A stretch of DNA of 64,000 bases. Source: Saccharomonospora xinjiangensis XJ-54 (lineage in GTDB: Bacteria; Actinomycetota; Actinomycetes; Mycobacteriales; Pseudonocardiaceae). Under the pieces are notes generated by a model, which did no database searches, was not told the origin of the DNA, and saw only the letters and a list, made by a program, of their open reading frames with translations. Below are positions 63,624-64,000 of the stretch, piece after piece. The first letter of the stretch is position 1. Every line of letters begins with the position of its first letter. The DNA lies in assembly GCF_000258175.1 (NCBI RefSeq), contig NZ_JH636049.1, positions 2,767,482 through 2,831,481 of the forward strand, given 5' to 3'. A program made the translations under genes and the position numbers.

Positions 63624-64000
63624 GCCGGATGTCCTCGGCCCCGATATCGCACGACACCGGCTTCGAGGAGTTGTTCTTCCGGTTCGAGCGGGCTCTCGCC
63701 GAGGGCAACGCCTCCGCCGCCGTCGCACTCGTTGACGAGGCACTCGACGGCGACATGGAGCCTGTTTCCCTGCTCGGCGACGTGATCACGCCCGCGCAGC
63801 GCCGCATCGGTGAGAGGTGGCAGCGCGGGGAGTGGTCGGTGGCGCAGGAACACATCGCCACCGGGATCTCGCTCGCCGCGGCGGAGGCCGTGGCGCGAAG
63901 GGTCCGCTCACTGCCCATCACCAAGGGCCGCATCATCGTCGGGTGCGCGGAACGTGAGTGGCACGCGCTCGCCGCGATGGTCGTCGCGACCTGCCTGCGT
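63620..64000 (+). CDS. Cobalamin-binding domain protein (partial at window end)
   Basis: 127 codons visible, continuing past the window. GTG 63620 (ATG 63629 also in frame). The helical cap of B12-binding proteins is recognisable: ALVDEALDGDMEPVSLLGDV and IGERWQRGEWSVAQEHIATG, with the Trp and Glu-x2-His of the cap pattern seen in MetH and light-sensing CarH/LitR. The next stretch, GRIIVGCAEREWHALAAMVV, is the start of the Rossmann B12-binding domain. The PP2C partner suggests a signalling rather than metabolic role. Confidence 0.85.
   Translation, partial: MSRMSSAPISHDTGFEELFFRFERALAEGNASAAVALVDEALDGDMEPVSLLGDVITPAQRRIGERWQRGEWSVAQEHIATGISLAAAEAVARRVRSLPITKGRIIVGCAEREWHALAAMVVATCLR

Overview
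The window is high-GC actinobacterial DNA. Gene content and order point to the family Pseudonocardiaceae, and a Saccharomonospora-like genome is my best guess. Much of it follows, from memory, the Mycobacterium tuberculosis blocks ftsH-folE-folP-folB-folK-Rv3605c-Rv3604c-Rv3603c-panC-panD-coaX-(lysS)-lsr2-clpC1 and mhuD/mutY/canB/radA/lpqE/carD/ispD/ispF/cysS/rlmB. EspG/PPE-type genes, DUF3558 lipoproteins, mycothiol-type TIGR03086 proteins, GTG/TTG starts and many leaderless promoters agree with this.

Layout. 0-14.5 kb: an EspG-like gene, ftsH, an overlapping folate operon (folE-P-B-K), a MerR regulator inserted on the opposite strand, the DUF3180 and DUF6779 genes, a 14-bp minisatellite, a PrsW protease, the pantothenate/CoA genes (DUF2520-panC-panD-coaX) and lsr2. 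14.5-20.2 kb: an AraC regulator facing a TIGR03086 protein, a four-gene ESX/PPE accessory operon, and a FhuF-like iron-sulfur protein behind an iron box. 20.2-31.5 kb: clpC, an NmrA reductase, a phosphatase/nuclease-fold membrane protein, a metallopeptidase-mhuD (haem oxygenase) pair facing an alpha/beta hydrolase, a TetR regulator with a palindromic operator, a secreted amidase, mutY and carbonic anhydrase. 31.6-43.4 kb: a LacI regulator facing a Zur-controlled zinc importer (znuA-C-B), DUF445, a DivIVA-like coiled coil, an SDR, an orphan gene, metE behind a cobalamin riboswitch, and two small membrane or secreted proteins.

43.4-46.6 kb is an accessory island on the minus strand. It holds an XRE/TPR regulator flanked by five small genes joined stop-to-start. 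Four of the five appear to carry single-base frameshifts in or beside short G/C runs, and fragments of a second copy lie at its end.

46.8-64 kb: an MBOAT acyltransferase, DJ-1, rlmB-cysS, HAD-ispF-ispD-carD, an LpqE-like lipoprotein, radA, a fused trehalose-6-phosphate phosphatase/GH15 protein beside otsA, a ThrE-type exporter, tRNA-Thr(TGT), and a PP2C phosphatase overlapping a cobalamin-binding protein cut by the window end.

Working together: pantothenate-to-CoA and folate biosynthesis are each in tight operons. Metal handling appears three times, as zinc (Zur box and Znu), iron/haem (iron box, FhuF-like, MhuD) and cobalamin (riboswitch-metE, B12-binding protein). Proteostasis (FtsH, ClpC, PrsW) and genome maintenance (RadA, MutY, Lsr2) make up most of the core. 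Points of greatest interest are the frameshifted coupled island, an IspD-like protein lacking the usual catalytic motifs and a standard start codon, the OtsB-GH15 fusion, the PP2C/B12 pair, and the recurrent leaderless start architecture.
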